Origin: Roseivirga sp. 4D4
GTDB taxonomy: Bacteria; Bacteroidota; Bacteroidia; Cytophagales; Cyclobacteriaceae
Reading direction: 5' to 3'
Assembly (NCBI RefSeq): GCF_001747095.1
Contig: NZ_MDGP01000001.1
Span: 1,967,001 to 2,031,000, forward strand
DNA: 64,000 nucleotides
Shown one piece after another: positions 52,574 through 61,139 of the stretch. Both the position numbers and the translations under genes were made by a program. The notes under the pieces were generated by a model. The model was not told the origin of the DNA, made no database searches, and saw only the letters and a program-made list of their open reading frames with translations. Position 1 is the stretch's first letter. Every line of letters starts with the position of its first letter.

Positions 52574-53254
52574 ATGAAATTTACCTTCTTTGGACATGCC
52601 TCTTTTTTAGTAGAGACAATGGGAAAGAAACTACTTTTCGATCCGTTCATTACTCCTAATGAATTGGCTAAGGAAATTGACGTAGATGCGATAAAGCCAG
52701 ACTATATTCTTTTGAGTCATGGGCATAGCGATCATGTGGCCGATGTGGAAAGAATTTATGATAATTCTGAAGCTACTATCATCTCTACCTACGAAGTAGT
52801 TGGGTGGTTTGGAGCCAAGGGATTAGAAAGAGGTCACCCTATGAATCATGGAGGTTCCTGGGACTTTGATTTTGGCAAGGTAAAGCTTGTCAACGCAGTA
52901 CATTCCAGTTCTATGCCTGATGGTAGTTACGGTGGGCATCCTGCGGGCATCGTCATCAAGAATGAAGAAGGGTGCTTCTACTATGCTGGAGACACGGCTT
53001 TGACAAAAGACATGGAATTAATTGGAGAAGAGTTTGAACTTGATTTCTCCATTATGCCCGTTGGTGACAACTTCACTATGGGAATCTCAGATGCGATGAA
53101 AGCTGCAAAAATGGTAAGATGTGACAAGGTGATCGGAGTACACTTTGACACTTTTCCTTACGTTGCCATCGACAGACAAGAGTCAATGCAGATCGCTGCC
53201 GAAAACAAGGTACAATTGACACTCCCAGAAATTGGACAAACACTTTCACTATAA
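52574..53254 (+). CDS. UPF0173 family metal-dependent hydrolase
   Basis: A 226-residue metallo-beta-lactamase-fold protein: FFGHASFLVE at the start, zinc motif SHGHSDHVAD, HSSSMPDGSYGGHPAGIVI, FYYAGDTALTKDM and GVHFDTFPY. The whole pattern is that of the UPF0173/UlaG-like group; substrate unknown. It precedes parA by 7 bases and may be co-transcribed with the chromosome-partitioning genes. Confidence 0.93.
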   Translation: MKFTFFGHASFLVETMGKKLLFDPFITPNELAKEIDVDAIKPDYILLSHGHSDHVADVERIYDNSEATIISTYEVVGWFGAKGLERGHPMNHGGSWDFDFGKVKLVNAVHSSSMPDGSYGGHPAGIVIKNEEGCFYYAGDTALTKDMELIGEEFELDFSIMPVGDNFTMGISDAMKAAKMVRCDKVIGVHFDTFPYVAIDRQESMQIAAENKVQLTLPEIGQTLSL

Positions 53255-53261
53255 ATAACAG

Positions 53262-54026
53262 ATGGGTAAAATTATCGCGATAGCAAACCAAAAAGGCGGT
53301 GTAGGTAAAACTACTTCGGCTATGAACCTGGCTGCCAGTCTGGCTGTATTGGAATATAAGACATTGGTGGTTGATGCTGACCCTCAAGCCAACACCACCT
53401 CTGGTTTGGGACAAAACCCCAGAGAAGTAGAGCTGAGTATTTATGAGTGCATGGTGGGCAAAGCCAACATTCAGGATTGTATTGTACAAACTGATGTTCC
53501 TCATTTAGAATTAGTACCATCTCATATTAACCTTGTGGGTGCTGAGGTAGAAATGGTTAACCTGACCAACAGAGAAGAAAAAATGCGTGGTGTACTGGGA
53601 GAAGTTGCTGACAATTATGACTTCATCTTAATTGACTGTGCTCCGTCTCTTGGTCTCATAACGATCAATTCGTTAACAGCTGCGAACTCTGTGATCATAC
53701 CAGTACAATGTGAGTACTTTGCATTGGAAGGACTAGGTAAGCTTTTGAATACCATCACCATCATTCAAAAACGTTTGAACTCGAGTCTTGAAATCGAAGG
53801 AATTCTATTGACAATGTATGACGTAAGGCTGCGTTTGTCTAATCAGGTGGTAGAAGAAGTACAGACTCACTTCAAAAACATGGTTTTCGAAACCATTATA
53901 CCGAGAAATGTAAAATTAAGCGAGTCACCAAGTTTTGGTATTCCGGCCATTCAGCATGATGCGGATAGTAAAGGTGCACTTGCATATTTAAATTTGGCTA
54001 AAGAAATCGCTGATAAGAATCAGTAA
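53262..54026 (+). CDS. parA: Chromosome partitioning ATPase ParA (Soj)
   Basis: A 254-residue deviant Walker ATPase: AIANQKGGVGKTTSAMNLA (signature Lys in KGGVGKT), VDADPQANTTSGLG, LIDCAPSLGLITINSL, QCEYFALEGLGKLLNT and the C-terminal FETIIPRNVKLSESPSFG. Length without an N-terminal HTH fits the chromosomal type (Soj). It acts with ParB on parS sites near the origin; I found no full parS sequence by eye in this window. Confidence 0.97.
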   Translation: MGKIIAIANQKGGVGKTTSAMNLAASLAVLEYKTLVVDADPQANTTSGLGQNPREVELSIYECMVGKANIQDCIVQTDVPHLELVPSHINLVGAEVEMVNLTNREEKMRGVLGEVADNYDFILIDCAPSLGLITINSLTAANSVIIPVQCEYFALEGLGKLLNTITIIQKRLNSSLEIEGILLTMYDVRLRLSNQVVEEVQTHFKNMVFETIIPRNVKLSESPSFGIPAIQHDADSKGALAYLNLAKEIADKNQ

Positions 54027-54040
54027 TAATACTTTTTAAT

Positions 54041-54946
54041 ATGGCATCTAAAACTCCAAAGAGTAGAAACGCATTGGGAAGAGGTTTGGGAGCACTTTTG
54101 GAGGATTCCTCAACAAACGCTGCAGAATCACTAAACAAAAATCCAGTTGGATCAATGAATGAAATCCAACTAGATCAAATCCAGGTCAACCCCTACCAAC
54201 CTCGTACCCATTTTGACAGGCAAGCACTAGAGGAACTAGCTGAGTCTATAAAGGTTCAAGGCATAATTCAGCCGATCACAGTTAGGAAACTTAGTGATAA
54301 TGAATTTCAGCTAATCTCAGGTGAAAGAAGGTTTCAGGCTTCCAAAATTGCAGGTATTGAGAAAATCCCTGCTTATGTAAGAACGGCTGACGATCAACAA
54401 ATGCTAGAGATGGCATTGATTGAGAACATTCAGCGTGAAAACCTTAATGCCATGGAAATTGCATTGAGCTATCAGCGCTTACTAGAAGAATGTGACCTCA
54501 AGCAAGATCAACTGGGTGAACGTGTTGGAAAAAACCGAACCACGGTCAATAACTATTTGAGGTTACTCAGGCTTCCACCGGATATCCAGGCAGGCATTAG
54601 AGATAAGAAAATCTCAATGGGACATGCCAGGGCAATTGTTAATGTGGATGATATCGACAAACAGCTTCATATCTATAAAAAAATCGTTGACGAAGAACTT
54701 TCCGTAAGAAAAGTCGAACAACTGGTACGAGATTTGATGTCTGGAGACAGCGATAAATCTGGTAAAGAAAAGAAAGGAAGCACACAGCACAGAAATTATG
54801 AAGTGCAACAGGTTCAACAAAAGCTTTCTTCACATTTCGGTACTCGGGTTGGTCTTAGGGCAGATAGTCAATTTAGGGGCGAGATTAAAATCCCTTTTGT
54901 ATCTACCGAAGACCTAAATCGCATTTTGGAAATTATTAACATGTGA
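54041..54946 (+). CDS. parB: Chromosome partitioning protein ParB (Spo0J)
   Basis: A 301-residue CTPase and parS-binding protein. N-terminal RNALGRGLGALLED (ParA-stimulating motif), VNPYQPRTHFD, LISGERRFQASKIAG and MALIENIQRENLNAMEIALSYQ (CTP-binding arginine region GERR and ENxQR), HTH GERVGKNRTTVNNYLRLLRLP with ISMGHARAIV, and a C-terminal dimer domain (LSSHFGTRVGLRAD). It overlaps the DUF5683 start (TGATG). Confidence 0.97.
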   Translation: MASKTPKSRNALGRGLGALLEDSSTNAAESLNKNPVGSMNEIQLDQIQVNPYQPRTHFDRQALEELAESIKVQGIIQPITVRKLSDNEFQLISGERRFQASKIAGIEKIPAYVRTADDQQMLEMALIENIQRENLNAMEIALSYQRLLEECDLKQDQLGERVGKNRTTVNNYLRLLRLPPDIQAGIRDKKISMGHARAIVNVDDIDKQLHIYKKIVDEELSVRKVEQLVRDLMSGDSDKSGKEKKGSTQHRNYEVQQVQQKLSSHFGTRVGLRADSQFRGEIKIPFVSTEDLNRILEIINM

Positions 54947-55512
54947 TGCGACTTATAACTTCTATTGCACTTTGTCTCTTACTTTCATTACCTTCTCTGG
55001 CTCAGGATAATAATGCCGTTTTAGAAAACGGAATTATTACTGGAAAAGAGATCAAAGTGAACCCCAATCAGAAGTATTATAATCCTAGAATCGCTTCCAG
55101 CAGATCCGCGATCATTCCTGGCTGGGGGCAAATCTACAATGACAGTTGGTGGAAAGTCCCCGTACTCTACACAGGTTTTGGGGTGGCCATTCACTTCATT
55201 GGAGTCAACGAACGGAATAGAAATGAAAATCTCGATTTTGCAGCAGAGGAATTAGCAAAGGACATCCCAAACGAAAACTTGGTAAGGATTTACAGAAGAC
55301 GAGCAGATAATTGGCGAAAGAATAGGGACTTGGTCATTCTTACAATGGTGGGCATATATGCCCTACAGATCATAGAAGCAGCCGTAGATGCTCACCTCAA
55401 AGGTTTCAATGTAGATGAAGACCTTGCATTAAATATTAAACCAAAGCTTGGAGTTATTTCAAATGGAGCCCCCTATCTCGGTTTTGGTGTTACCCTACCC
55501 ATCGGAAGATGA
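54946..55512 (+). CDS. DUF5683 membrane protein
   Basis: A 188-residue envelope protein. Signal peptide MRLITSIALCLLLSLPSLAQ; the mature part has IIPGWGQIYNDSWWKVPVLYTGFGVAIHFIG (membrane helix) and LVILTMVGIYALQIIEAAVDAHLKGFN, the DUF5683 pattern. The end GAPYLGFGVTLPIGR looks like an outer-membrane-type strand. A GTG at 54943 is also in frame; the ATG at 54946 within the parB stop is preferred. Function unknown; its place between parB and dapB is conserved in Bacteroidota. Confidence 0.9.
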   Translation: MRLITSIALCLLLSLPSLAQDNNAVLENGIITGKEIKVNPNQKYYNPRIASSRSAIIPGWGQIYNDSWWKVPVLYTGFGVAIHFIGVNERNRNENLDFAAEELAKDIPNENLVRIYRRRADNWRKNRDLVILTMVGIYALQIIEAAVDAHLKGFNVDEDLALNIKPKLGVISNGAPYLGFGVTLPIGR

Positions 55513-56228
55513 ATATTCTATTACTAGGTTATGGAAAAATGGGCCAATTGATAGATCAATTGGCTACAGAAGCTGGACACCAAATAGTCGGTAAAATCAG
55601 TATTGACAATAGAGTAGAACTTGATAAGCTTGATACATCCTTGGTAGATGTCGCTATTGATTTCAGTCAACCTGAAGCGGCCGTAGATAACATCAAGTGG
55701 TGTATCGACCATGAAATTCCAGTGGCCGTTGGTACCACAGGTTGGTTAGAGAGAAGAGAAGAAGTCAATTCCTATTGTAATGAAAAAAGCGGTACTTACC
55801 TCTATGCTTCTAATTTTAGTATTGGCGTAAACCTCTTTTTTAAACTGAACAAGCAGTTGGCCATACTGATGAATAACCAAAAACAGTACAGCGTCAAGAC
55901 AAAGGAGATTCACCATACCCAAAAACTGGATGCACCAAGCGGGACTTCAATAACTATAGCAGAGGGCATAATAAAGGAATTGGACAATAAAACAAGCTGG
56001 GTGAACCAAGAGGCTTCCTTGCCGAATGAACTAGAAATTATATCGGAACGTGTTGACCCAGCACCGGGCACCCATGAAGTGAGCTATAGCTCCACCGTTG
56101 ACACCATAGAAATCAAACATACTGCACATTCAAGAGAAGGTTTTGCCAAAGGTGCTATAGCCGTAGCACAATGGTTAAAAGATCAAAAGGGTGTAAAGTC
56201 TATGGAAGATTTTCTTCAATTTGACTGA
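55509..56228 (+). CDS. dapB: 4-hydroxy-tetrahydrodipicolinate reductase
   Basis: A 239-residue NAD(P)H-dependent enzyme of lysine and diaminopimelate synthesis. Nucleotide motif NILLLGYGKMGQLID, AVGTTGWLE, catalytic region KEIHHTQKLDAPSGT (His-His and Lys of the active site), and SNFSIGVNLFFKLNK. Slightly shorter than E. coli DapB (273), as usual in Bacteroidota. It overlaps DUF5683 by 4 bases. The usual next gene in this phylum, lepB, is missing; ung follows on the other strand. Confidence 0.95.
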   Translation: MNILLLGYGKMGQLIDQLATEAGHQIVGKISIDNRVELDKLDTSLVDVAIDFSQPEAAVDNIKWCIDHEIPVAVGTTGWLERREEVNSYCNEKSGTYLYASNFSIGVNLFFKLNKQLAILMNNQKQYSVKTKEIHHTQKLDAPSGTSITIAEGIIKELDNKTSWVNQEASLPNELEIISERVDPAPGTHEVSYSSTVDTIEIKHTAHSREGFAKGAIAVAQWLKDQKGVKSMEDFLQFD

Positions 56229-56891
56229 TTACCAATTGATCGGTTGAAGGCCTTTTGATTCTAAATAGGCATTCGCTTTACTGAAATGACCTCGCCCGAA
56301 AAAACCTCTATGGGCAGAGAGTGGAGATGGATGCGGAGACTTCAAGATGAGATTATCAGTAGCACTAACGATAGCCGCTTTCTTTTGAGCGTAACTACCC
56401 CAGAGAATGTAAACAATGTCTTTTCTGGTCTTCGCCAGATGAGTAATTACAGCATCGGTGAATATTTCCCATCCTTTTTTCTGGTGAGATCCAGCCTGGT
56501 GAGCGCGCACTGTCAATGTCGCATTGAGTAAGAGCACCCCCTGCTGAGCCCAGCCCTCTAGTGAACCATTAGGAGGAATCTCTCGACCCAGGTCATTCTT
56601 AATCTCCTTGAAGATATTCACAAGAGAAGGAGGAAAAGGCACGCCCTCATGCACTGAAAAACAGAGGCCGTTGGCTTGGCCCGGGCCGTGGTATGGATCC
56701 TGTCCCAGGATAACCACCTTCACTTCATCAAAAGGACATGCATCGAATGCTCGAAAAATATCTCTCCCTTTGGGATAAATTGTATGTTGTTTATACTCCT
56801 CTTTTACGAAGCCAATCAGCTGTTTGAAATAATCTTTTTCGAACTCTTCTGACAATACCTTAGACCAACTTTCTTCAATTTTTACAGCCAT
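56229..56891 (-). CDS. ung: Uracil-DNA glycosylase, family 1
   Basis: A 220-residue base-excision repair enzyme removing uracil from DNA. Motif GQDPYHGPGQANGLCFSV with general base Asp65 and His68, LLLNATLTVRAHQAGSH, and the C-terminal LKSPHPSPLSAHRGFFG with the catalytic His. Length is normal. It converges directly on dapB with no gap. Confidence 0.97.
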   Translation of the reverse strand: MAVKIEESWSKVLSEEFEKDYFKQLIGFVKEEYKQHTIYPKGRDIFRAFDACPFDEVKVVILGQDPYHGPGQANGLCFSVHEGVPFPPSLVNIFKEIKNDLGREIPPNGSLEGWAQQGVLLLNATLTVRAHQAGSHQKKGWEIFTDAVITHLAKTRKDIVYILWGSYAQKKAAIVSATDNLILKSPHPSPLSAHRGFFGRGHFSKANAYLESKGLQPINW

Positions 56892-56962
56892 TGAATTTTC
56901 TTCAGGGGGGTTAGTTATTTTCGAACTAATCTATAACTTTAAATCACAGAAGTAAACAGAAA

Positions 56963-57352
56963 ATGATTGTTACAGCGACAACTGAGGGCATCAAAGTTTG
57001 TGTAGAAACAAACTATCAGGCGGAATATTCCAGCCCGAGCCAGTCGCACTATGTGTTTACTTATAGAATCACCATTGAGAACGAAGGTGATTATACCATT
57101 AAGCTCCACCGCAGGCATTGGTACATTCATGATGCCAATAATGTAATGCGTGAAGTAGAAGGCGAAGGCGTTGTTGGCCAACAACCCATTTTAGAACCAG
57201 GCGAAAAACACCAATATGTTTCGGGTTGTAATCTAAGGTCTGGTTTTGGCAAAATGTATGGCACCTACCTGATGGAAAAAGTGGTTGACGGAAGAGAATT
57301 TGAAGTTGCCATTCCTGAATTCAATATGGTAGTGCCCTATCTGATGAACTAG
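56963..57352 (+). CDS. apaG: ApaG-family protein
   Basis: A 129-residue protein of a single ApaG (DUF525) beta-sandwich: VTATTEGIKVCVETNYQAEYS, HYVFTYRITIENEGDYTIKLHRRHWYIHDANN, VREVEGEGVVGQQPILEPGEKHQYVSGC, GKMYGTYLM. Binding or signalling role not settled in the family (named for Co2+/Mg2+ efflux phenotype in enterics). Single gene, 71 bp from ung on the divergent side. Confidence 0.93.
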   Translation: MIVTATTEGIKVCVETNYQAEYSSPSQSHYVFTYRITIENEGDYTIKLHRRHWYIHDANNVMREVEGEGVVGQQPILEPGEKHQYVSGCNLRSGFGKMYGTYLMEKVVDGREFEVAIPEFNMVVPYLMN

Positions 57353-57354
57353 TT

Positions 57355-58122
57355 TTGTTCGAGATACTTTCCTTTTTTAATTATTGGTTAAAAAGAGTTG
57401 ATCAGCATTCGCTGCACTCCCCTTTTGTGTTTGACCTTTTCACACAAGTAATATCTAAACCATCTAATAAAGACCGTGAAATTGAGGCTTTGAGATTTCA
57501 GTTGACGCACTCGAGAAAGGCTATTGAAATAACCGATTTTGGTGCAGGATCAAGAGTCACTAAGAAAACCAACCGATCCATCGGTGGCATTGCCAAGTTC
57601 GCATCCACTCCTTCCAAATTCTCTCGATTCTTAAGCAGAGCTATCGATCACTTTGGCTATACAAATATTATTGAGTTGGGAACCTCTTTGGGGATCAACA
57701 CACTTTATTTAAGTCAAAATGAGGATAATCAAGTCACTACTTTCGAAGGTGACCCAACCATTGCCATAATAGCTCAAGAACATTTTGACTCTTTTGGTCG
57801 AAAGAATATTAAAACTATCGTTGGAAACATAGATTATACTCTTCCAAAACATATTCAGAGTCTAAATCATATAGACCTCGCCTACCTAGATGCTAACCAT
57901 CGCTATGATCCCACACTTCACTATTATGAATTAATTCAACCGCTGACGCATGAAAAAAGCATGATGGCCATCGATGACATTCACTGGTCGAAAGAGATGA
58001 ACAAGGCATGGCATGAATTAAAAAAAAGACCTGAAGTAACCCTTTCTATAGATTTATTTGAGGCTGGGCTTTTATTCTTTGATCCTAATCTTCAGAAAGC
58101 CGATTATATATTAAAGTTCTAA
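57355..58122 (+). CDS. Class I SAM-dependent methyltransferase (O-methyltransferase-like)
   Basis: A 255-residue protein. N-terminal helix FEILSFFNYWLKRVDQHSLHSPFVFDLFTQVI; SAM motif I IIELGTSLGINTLYLSQ, acidic motif TTFEGDPTIAIIAQEHFDSFG, and AYLDANHRYDPTLHYYELIQPL followed by MMAIDDIHWSKEM, the arrangement of family-3 O-methyltransferases. Substrate unknown. The start is a TTG at 57355, 2 bases after the apaG stop, suggesting coupling with apaG. Confidence 0.82.
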   Translation: MFEILSFFNYWLKRVDQHSLHSPFVFDLFTQVISKPSNKDREIEALRFQLTHSRKAIEITDFGAGSRVTKKTNRSIGGIAKFASTPSKFSRFLSRAIDHFGYTNIIELGTSLGINTLYLSQNEDNQVTTFEGDPTIAIIAQEHFDSFGRKNIKTIVGNIDYTLPKHIQSLNHIDLAYLDANHRYDPTLHYYELIQPLTHEKSMMAIDDIHWSKEMNKAWHELKKRPEVTLSIDLFEAGLLFFDPNLQKADYILKF

Positions 58123-58725
58123 AGGAGTCATCTTGATAAACAACTCACTGCCAGCTCTGGCAGTTATCGAGTTATAGGCTTCTTCCATAATATCAATGCT
58201 AAAGCGATCGGAAAACAACAACCTATATTCGCTTTCATTGCCACCAAAAGGAGGTCGATCATCAAACAAAGGTATTTTGAACATAAGCCCCACCAACACT
58301 CCATTTGGCCTCAGAAGATTATGCATTTTCTCTACATACTGGGCTCTGAGCTTGGGGTCAAGTGCACAAAAAAATGTCTGCTCAATGATCAGATCGAAGC
58401 GATCCTCTAACTGAAAGAAATCTACATTCAGTAACTGATCCTTAGGAAAATCAGGCACACGCTTGATGAATCGAGTTAAAGGTTCTTCGGAAATATCAAC
58501 CACGTAGACATTTGTAAACCCATTGTTCCAGAGATATTCCGCCTCATATGCATTACCGGCTCCAGGGATCAGTATCTTGAGGCTCTTATCATCGATTTGA
58601 TCAAAATAACCTTTAAGTGGTGTAGAGACATACCCGATGTCCCAACCCATTTGATCTTTCTGATATTTATCAGTCCAGAACTGTTCATTCAAGTCAACAT
58701 TTCCGGTTTCTCTTTTTTCCGACAT
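58111..58725 (-). CDS. SAM-dependent methyltransferase, TPMT family
   Basis: A 204-residue class I methyltransferase like thiopurine/thiol methyltransferases: EQFWTDKYQKDQMGWDIGYVSTPL at the N-terminus, SAM motif KILIPGAGNAYEAEYLWNNGF, VYVVDISEEPLTRF, FDLIIEQTFFCALDPKLRAQYVEKMHNLL. The frame continues upstream to 58812, but the ATG at 58725 (MSEKRETGNVDL) matches the family start and avoids overlap with the divergent coiled-coil gene. Likely detoxifies thiols, selenium or similar; substrate unproven. Converges (12-base overlap) with the previous gene. Confidence 0.85.
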   Translation of the reverse strand: MSEKRETGNVDLNEQFWTDKYQKDQMGWDIGYVSTPLKGYFDQIDDKSLKILIPGAGNAYEAEYLWNNGFTNVYVVDISEEPLTRFIKRVPDFPKDQLLNVDFFQLEDRFDLIIEQTFFCALDPKLRAQYVEKMHNLLRPNGVLVGLMFKIPLFDDRPPFGGNESEYRLLFSDRFSIDIMEEAYNSITARAGSELFIKMTPLEL

Positions 58726-58810
58726 TGAATAATTAAAAAAAATGTGAGTACTTCGCCCAATAATCAAACGACCCAGCGTTTTTAAGTTGGTTGGCAAATC
58801 CATTTGGATC

Positions 58811-59722
58811 ATGAGTGAAGTAACAGGTAAAAGTAACAGAGATATTATCAGAATCGTTCTAATCGTAATTCTGATTGGTGTAGTAGTAGGAGGCGGTTAT
58901 AAAATCAATGAAGACAGCAAGGAAAGGAAAGCACTTCAGGCTGAATATGATCTTACCCGTGAAACGCTAACAACCAAACTTGACAGTATCTCTGTGGAAT
59001 TAAGTGGAAAAATATCTGAGATTTCTGAATTAGGAGGAAATATTGACTCATTGATCATTCTAAAAGACTCCATTACTGCTGAAAGAGATCAATTACAAAG
59101 AACCAGAGTTGCTAACAAAGCGCTGATTCAAAGATTAGATCGAAAGGTAAATGGCTATGAAGAGCTCCTGTTAGCTAAGGATGAGGAAATTGTTCAACTT
59201 AAGAAACTGAATAACGATTTATTGGAGGAGAACAACGATCTAAAAGTTGACAAAAACGAACTTAATAAATCCCTAACCGAAGCAGCTCAACGGGAAGAAG
59301 CATACAAACAAAGAATATCGCTTGCTGCTAAACATCGCGCTGAAAACATCAAGATCTTCAACATCAATAGTAGAGGTAAAGAGCGCGAGGGTGACTTCCG
59401 AAAAAGACAAGCACAGAAAATCAAAGTCACTTTTAATTTGGCCCCTAACGATGTAGCACCTGTGGCAGGTCATCAAATTCTTATACAATTGGTTGACCCA
59501 CTTGGCAATGTAATCTTTGATGTTGCGAGGGGTTCTGGCTCTTTCCAAATAGATGGCCGCGAGGAGTTCTACACTGCGATGCAAGAGATCGTGTTCGATA
59601 ACTCTAAACAAGAGCTCTCATTTGTTTACGACAAAGGTTCTGAATTCAATCCTGGTGATTACAAAGTGGTGATTTTAGCTGATACTTACGAAATAGGCCA
59701 AACGACCTTTAATGTAAGGTAA
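58811..59722 (+). CDS. Coiled-coil membrane-anchored protein, unknown function
   Basis: A 303-residue protein starting at the ATG at 58811 (MSEVTGKSNRDI); an earlier in-frame start at 58787 lies within the divergent promoter region. One N-terminal membrane helix (IIRIVLIVILIGVVVGGGY, residues ~11-29), a long coiled coil ~35-170 (IVQLKKLNNDLLEENNDLKVDKNEL), then a C-terminal beta-rich domain ~190-303 (KIKVTFNLAPNDVAPVAGHQILIQLVDPLG, FNPGDYKVVILADTYEIGQ). I know no name for it. Topology suggests an envelope spacer or scaffold facing the periplasm. Confidence 0.7.
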   Translation: MSEVTGKSNRDIIRIVLIVILIGVVVGGGYKINEDSKERKALQAEYDLTRETLTTKLDSISVELSGKISEISELGGNIDSLIILKDSITAERDQLQRTRVANKALIQRLDRKVNGYEELLLAKDEEIVQLKKLNNDLLEENNDLKVDKNELNKSLTEAAQREEAYKQRISLAAKHRAENIKIFNINSRGKEREGDFRKRQAQKIKVTFNLAPNDVAPVAGHQILIQLVDPLGNVIFDVARGSGSFQIDGREEFYTAMQEIVFDNSKQELSFVYDKGSEFNPGDYKVVILADTYEIGQTTFNVR

Positions 59723-59764
59723 ACTCGGATTTTTTGCCCTTCTCTAGCATAGTCTAAAGGAACG

Positions 59765-59778
59765 TGCAAACGTTCGCA
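59765..59778 (+). promoter_or_regulatory. LacI-family-type operator before the sugar transporter-pullulanase operon
   Basis: TGCAAACGTTCGCA, 6 of 7 pairs symmetric with the central CG typical of LacI/GalR-family operators. It lies 24 bp upstream of a near-consensus -7 element TATCTTTC (59802-59809). A maltodextrin-responsive regulator is the likely partner; it is not encoded in the window. Confidence 0.55.
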
Positions 59779-59836
59779 TTTCCGTTTCGGGCCGAAAGCC
59801 TTATCTTTCTTTTTTGGTAAAAGCCCAACCTTCGCT

Positions 59837-61129
59837 ATGCTTCCTATTCAGAAGAATTTCACAAAGTCATTTTTTGTAATACTTAGTCTGCCAGCCACAG
59901 CCATGGGCTTTGCACTTTCTGTGCAGATTGCAGCACTGAGCTGGATTCTAAATACCAAATTTGGCTTTGATTTACATGAGATCGGCCTTGTATGGGCAGC
60001 TGGCCCCTTGGCTGGAATTATTGGTCAGGTAATCATCGGACTTATTAGTGACAAAGTTTGGTTTTGGGGAGGTCGCAGAAGACCCTTCATCCTTATCGGT
60101 GGATTGATTGCTGCCTTGATGCTGCTAGCGTTACCAAACATCGACTTGATAGGAAAAGCTTTGGGTGTTGAAGAATTTCTAGGTGTTGCTATTGCTGTAG
60201 CCCTTTCTCTCGACTTAGCAATCAACATTAGTTTTAACCCCACAAGATCAGTCATTGCTGACGTAACTACTGAAGGTTCAACGCGGACCAAGGGTTACAC
60301 ATGGATGCAAACTATCTCTGGTTTTTTTGGAGTAGTTGCCTATTTGATTGGTGCCTTTGTCAGCAACTATATGCTCATCTATACAGGAGCTGCATTGGTC
60401 TTTGTTTTTTCAATTATACCCACTCTATTTATTACAGAGCCAAGACAACTGAATGCCTCTGATGACAATGCCGAGGAAAGTAAACCGGGCAGTACCAACA
60501 TGCCAGAGTTCTTGAAAATATGTGTGGCCCATGCATTTACCTGGCTAGGCGTACAAACCATGTTCGTCTACACCTTCGCTTACATTAAGGAAGTCATAAT
60601 GGGCTTTGGCACCACAGAAACACTGGCTGAGGCCCAGAACAATGAAATTGGATTTATTACGGGAATCTCCTTTGCCGTACTTAACACAGTCGGGTTCTTA
60701 TTACCAGCTTTGGTATTAGAGCCAATAACCAAAAAAATTGGCCGAGTTAAAACGCATATGCTGTGCATAGCGATTATGTCCATTGGCTATGTTTTAATAA
60801 TCCTGCTAGGTCAGTCATCCACTATGCTCTTTGTTCTGATGGCTGTGGTGGGAGTTGGATGGGCTGCAGTGGTTAGTTTGCCCTTCGCCATTATGTCTGA
60901 AACAGTAGACCAGAGTCGCATGGGATTGTATATGGGGCTATTTAATTTATCCGTTGTGATTCCTCAACTCGTAGCATCAAGCTTAGGAGGTTTTATTGAC
61001 GGACAGGCTAACAAAAATAGCATCTTCATCATCAGTGCTATTGCACTTGGTATTTCAGCCGTTCTCTGGCTCTTTGTGAAAGAATCAGGTACAAAAGCTT
61101 CAAAATTAAGCCCTTCTGGCGGTCATTAA
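59837..61129 (+). CDS. MFS sugar transporter (SLC45/sucrose-maltose type)
   Basis: A 430-residue inner-membrane transporter with 12 helices. The loop after helix 2 reads GLISDKVWFWGGRRRPFILIGG, the motif A form typical of the SLC45/GPH-like sucrose and maltose symporters, and SFNPTRSVIADVT follows. The central loop carries the acidic stretch DDNAEESKP. It lies 10 bases before the pullulanase gene and behind a LacI-type operator, so it probably imports maltose or maltodextrins released from alpha-glucans. Inference from context; no SusCD pair is present. Confidence 0.88.
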   Translation: MLPIQKNFTKSFFVILSLPATAMGFALSVQIAALSWILNTKFGFDLHEIGLVWAAGPLAGIIGQVIIGLISDKVWFWGGRRRPFILIGGLIAALMLLALPNIDLIGKALGVEEFLGVAIAVALSLDLAINISFNPTRSVIADVTTEGSTRTKGYTWMQTISGFFGVVAYLIGAFVSNYMLIYTGAALVFVFSIIPTLFITEPRQLNASDDNAEESKPGSTNMPEFLKICVAHAFTWLGVQTMFVYTFAYIKEVIMGFGTTETLAEAQNNEIGFITGISFAVLNTVGFLLPALVLEPITKKIGRVKTHMLCIAIMSIGYVLIILLGQSSTMLFVLMAVVGVGWAAVVSLPFAIMSETVDQSRMGLYMGLFNLSVVIPQLVASSLGGFIDGQANKNSIFIISAIALGISAVLWLFVKESGTKASKLSPSGGH

Positions 61130-61139
61130 TCAATACACT

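Noticed and set aside
53262..54946. Plasmid partition system
   Set aside because: The ParA/ParB forms, sizes and neighbours (DUF5683, dapB) are those of the chromosomal locus.
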